DNA from: Candidatus Omnitrophota bacterium
GTDB taxonomy: Bacteria > Omnitrophota > Gorgyraeia > Tantalellales > Tantalellaceae
NCBI GenBank assembly: GCA_028717825.1
Contig: JAQUNB010000051.1
Location: 1-7,705, forward strand
DNA: 7,705 nt
Direction: 5' to 3'
Shown: positions 5,741 through 7,705 of the stretch, piece by piece
Layout: each line of letters starts with the position of its first letter
Numbering within the stretch: the stretch's first letter is position 1
Notes under the pieces: generated by a model
What the model saw: only the letters and a program-made list of their open reading frames with translations
What the model was told of the DNA's origin: nothing
The model's database searches: none
Translations under genes and position numbers: made by a program

Positions 5741-6919
5741 ATGAAAATTTTATTTGTAAATAAATATTCGGAGATCGCCGGCGGGGTGGAGTATTACATC
5801 AACTCACTTTCCCGGATCATGAGGAAGAAAGGTCACACGACCGGTATTATCCATTGGGATAAAGTGTTGAGAAATGATAATTTTTGTGACTTTTTCCATC
5901 TTCCGCAGTTATGGGATGAAGAACTTTCTTTCTCGGTTTCGGCTAAAGAGTCGCTGGATTACGCGGTAGGGAAGTTTTGTCCGGATATAATTTATCTCCA
6001 CAACATGGAGAATGGCAAAGCCATTGAGTATTTTTCGACCAAGGGCCGAACCGTTAGATATATCCATGGTTATAAAACAGTCGATCCGGACGGCAAAATG
6101 CTTCTCCGTAATCCACTTGAGGTGAACCGTTATCCTCTCGGGCTTTCGTGTTTCGTGCGCGCTTATACTAGATGCTCGATGCCAAGAAACATTTTTAAAG
6201 GCATAAGGTCCTATTCAAGGGCAAAAAACGCTTTAGAAGCCACTAAAAAACTTAATCGGATAATAGTCGCCTCAGAATATATGAAAGGGACACTTGTAAA
6301 TAACGGGATCAAGAAAAGTAAAATATTTGTGCTGCCTTATTTTGTCGATTACAAAGATCCGGGTGTTAATGCCGATCCCGAACCGGGCCGTATGCTTTTT
6401 GCCGGAAGGATCGCTGAGGGTAAAGGGCTGGATGTATTGCTGGATATCCTTAGGTTTATCAAGAAAGATTATATTTTGGATGTGGTGGGCACCGGTCCGA
6501 TGGAACAATCGTGCCAGAGAAAGATTTTTGATAACAGTTTATCCGGTAAAGTAATATTCCACGGTTGGCGAGAACATGAAAATACCGCTGAATTCTATAA
6601 AAGGGCAGGCTTCATCATTTTACCTTCAATATGGCCCGAGCCTTTTGGTATATGCGGCATAGAGGCGGCGTTTTTCGGGAGGCCCGCTGTCGCATTTAAT
6701 GTCGGAGGTATAGGGGATTGGCTTACTGATAATAAAACAGGGTTTTTGGTCGCCCCGTATAGCAAAGAAGCGATGGCGGAGAAAATAACTTATTTACTTG
6801 ATAATCCCGGCAAGGCTGCGGAAATGGGCGGGAGAGCGCGCGGGACTGTCCTGAAAAAATATCTGCCGGCGCCTCATATTAAACAGTTAGAGACGATCTT
6901 TACGGATAATTCGTTGTGA
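5741..6919 (+). CDS. Glycosyltransferase family 4 (GT-B fold)
   Basis: A complete 392-residue retaining-type GT-B glycosyltransferase. The N-terminal acceptor domain opens with MKILFVNKY (1-9) and the glycine-rich AGGVEYYI (13-20). The C-terminal donor domain begins near 215 with RMLFAGRIAEGKGLDVLL (217-234). It continues with DVVGTGP (247-253), VIFHGW (271-276) and the signature PEPFGICGIEAA (299-310), which supplies the E-x7-E pair (E300, E308) that contacts the nucleotide-sugar. AFNVGGIGDWLTDNKTGFLV (318-337) is the usual closing segment. The length is normal for GT4. The protein lacks obvious membrane helices and would work at the inner membrane face on a lipid-linked acceptor. CFVRAYTRC (137-145) holds two nearby cysteines of unknown meaning. 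The ATG at 5741 has a weak GGGGA 10 bases upstream. The 80-base spacer before it means it may be read through from the operon or have its own promoter. Confidence 0.93.
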   Translation: MKILFVNKYSEIAGGVEYYINSLSRIMRKKGHTTGIIHWDKVLRNDNFCDFFHLPQLWDEELSFSVSAKESLDYAVGKFCPDIIYLHNMENGKAIEYFSTKGRTVRYIHGYKTVDPDGKMLLRNPLEVNRYPLGLSCFVRAYTRCSMPRNIFKGIRSYSRAKNALEATKKLNRIIVASEYMKGTLVNNGIKKSKIFVLPYFVDYKDPGVNADPEPGRMLFAGRIAEGKGLDVLLDILRFIKKDYILDVVGTGPMEQSCQRKIFDNSLSGKVIFHGWREHENTAEFYKRAGFIILPSIWPEPFGICGIEAAFFGRPAVAFNVGGIGDWLTDNKTGFLVAPYSKEAMAEKITYLLDNPGKAAEMGGRARGTVLKKYLPAPHIKQLETIFTDNSL

Positions 6920-6924
6920 AGTGC

Positions 6925-6952
6925 AGTGACTGGTGGCTAGTGGTTCGTTGTT
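6925..6952. repeat. Degenerate 7-bp tandem repeat, approximate consensus AGTGGYT
   Basis: Immediately after the GT4 stop, four 7-base units can be laid out in register: agtgact (6925-6931), ggtggct (6932-6938), agtggtt (6939-6945) and cgttgtt (6946-6952). They drift progressively from each other. The period equals that of the array at 5665-5699 but the consensus differs. The rest of the 86-base spacer holds an 8-base palindrome TGTGCACA (6955-6962) and the ribosome site of the next gene. With only four imperfect units the array is less certain than the first. Confidence 0.45.
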
Positions 6953-6993
6953 TATGTGCACAAATCCCGAGACACTAACACCGAATCCCAATT

Positions 6994-6997
6994 GGAG
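6994..6997 (+). promoter_or_regulatory. Ribosome binding site (GGAG) for the GT4 gene at 7006
   Basis: GGAG sits 8 bases before the ATG at 7006, an ideal spacing. It settles this ATG as the start of the last gene, whose first residues MKICMVFP are the expected GT-B opening. Confidence 0.7.
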
Positions 6998-7005
6998 TTT
7001 TGAGT

Positions 7006-7705
7006 ATGAAAATATGTATGGTATTCCCGATGTATCAGCCGAACTATCAAAGGGACGGGATAGGGGATTATACTCGTATACTTGTTGAGAACCTGCGAGC
7101 GTTGGGGCATGAAGTTTATGTTGTTGCCTCCGCGGGATATAAAGGGAACGATAAAAATGTGTTTAAAATATTCCGTGAAAAATGGGGGATAAATGAAGTT
7201 AAACAGATCTGCCGCCTTGCGAGAGAATATAAATTCGATATAGTACATATTCAATATACGCCGGTCAGTTATGGTTTTGGCGTAGCTTTTAAGCTGTTGC
7301 CTTTATTTATCAGGTTAACCTGTAAAGGGACTAAATGCGTTACGACATTCCATACACTGGTAGGTGGCAAGTGGATATCTAAGGTCAACGCGGCCTTACT
7401 TGTTATTTTTAGCCACAGAATAATTACGACACATGAAGAGCTTACGTGTCTTTATAGAAAGTATTTTGGTGTTTTTAAAAAAAAATGTCGGGAAATTCCC
7501 ATCGGGTCTAATATAATCCCGGGGAATATCGACACGGCTTCCGTAAGGGCGGATATTGAACAAAACTTCGGTATTGACAAGAACGCGGTCCTTTTGGTGA
7601 ATTTCGGCTTTCCAAATCCATGGAAAGGGCTCGAGAATCTGTGTAATGCCCTGAAAATATTGGTGAAGAAAAATAATTATTATCTCCTTTTGTTGTATTC
7701 GATGA
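7006..7705 (+). CDS. Glycosyltransferase family 4 (GT-B fold), 3' end outside window
   Basis: An open frame runs from the ATG at 7006 to the window end without a stop, giving 233 complete codons. The start MKICMVFPMYQPNYQ followed by DGIGDYTRILVENLRALGHEVYVV (residues 17-40, written here in part) is the classic GT4 N-terminal domain, with the glycine-rich loop GIGDYT. DIVHIQYTP (78-86) is the usual D-I-V-H-x-H/Q strand, TTFHT (112-116) follows, and IITTHEEL (137-144) is the S/T-rich strand before the linker. IPIGSNI (164-170) is the domain-crossing motif, and a donor-domain start LLVNFGFPNPWKGLENL lies near 193-209. The catalytic E-x7-E motif would lie beyond the window. A run of nine A bases (7477-7485) codes for three lysines in frame; the protein motifs on both sides are in the same frame, so there is no present frameshift. 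It is probably the next enzyme of the same pathway. Confidence 0.88.
   Translation, partial: MKICMVFPMYQPNYQRDGIGDYTRILVENLRALGHEVYVVASAGYKGNDKNVFKIFREKWGINEVKQICRLAREYKFDIVHIQYTPVSYGFGVAFKLLPLFIRLTCKGTKCVTTFHTLVGGKWISKVNAALLVIFSHRIITTHEELTCLYRKYFGVFKKKCREIPIGSNIIPGNIDTASVRADIEQNFGIDKNAVLLVNFGFPNPWKGLENLCNALKILVKKNNYYLLLLYSM

Noticed and set aside
6955..6962. TGTGCACA palindrome as an operator
   Set aside because: An 8-base palindrome is expected by chance in a region of this size, and it does not extend further.

Overview
The window is an all-plus-strand stretch of a bacterial surface-polysaccharide gene cluster (O-antigen, capsule or exopolysaccharide type). It holds seven protein genes, the first and last cut by the window edges, plus one broken gene start. 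The products are three SAM-dependent methyltransferases (one of the FkbM family), two family 2-type (GT-A) glycosyltransferases, two family 4-type (GT-B) glycosyltransferases, and one Wzx-like multi-spanning flippase. No sugar-nucleotide synthesis genes, polymerase (Wzy), chain-length regulator or priming phosphoglycosyltransferase is visible, so this is the interior of a larger locus. The host looks like a bacterium of moderate GC. The gene style and the degenerate 7-bp intergenic repeats remind me of uncultivated candidate phyla such as Omnitrophota, but that is an impression, not something the sequence proves.

Layout. 1-375 is the 3' end of an FkbM-family methyltransferase. 376-754 is a 379-base gap with no intact gene. 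It contains a roughly 98-bp imperfect palindrome (398-495), a candidate promoter with a perfect TATAAT box on the palindrome's right edge (479-507), a broken gene start (531-about 585) whose first 12 codons closely resemble those of the next gene, and a second long palindrome (586-712) in which that broken frame ends. 755-5660 is a compact run of five genes: methyltransferase, GT2, flippase, GT2, methyltransferase. Junctions are 5-base gaps or short overlaps, so co-transcription is very likely. 5661-5740 and 6920-7005 are short spacers that each begin with a degenerate run of 7-bp units, and they precede the two GT4 genes, the second of which leaves the window.

How the genes work together (inference from families). 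The GT2 and GT4 enzymes would add sugars one at a time to a lipid-linked oligosaccharide at the cytoplasmic face of the inner membrane. The methyltransferases would O-methylate sugars or cap the chain. The flippase would move the finished lipid-linked unit across the membrane. Exact sugars, linkages and methylation sites cannot be read from this sequence.

The most unusual part is the 376-754 gap, which looks like the scar of insertion, duplication and deletion at a methyltransferase cassette boundary. I see no evidence here for a wholly new biological system.
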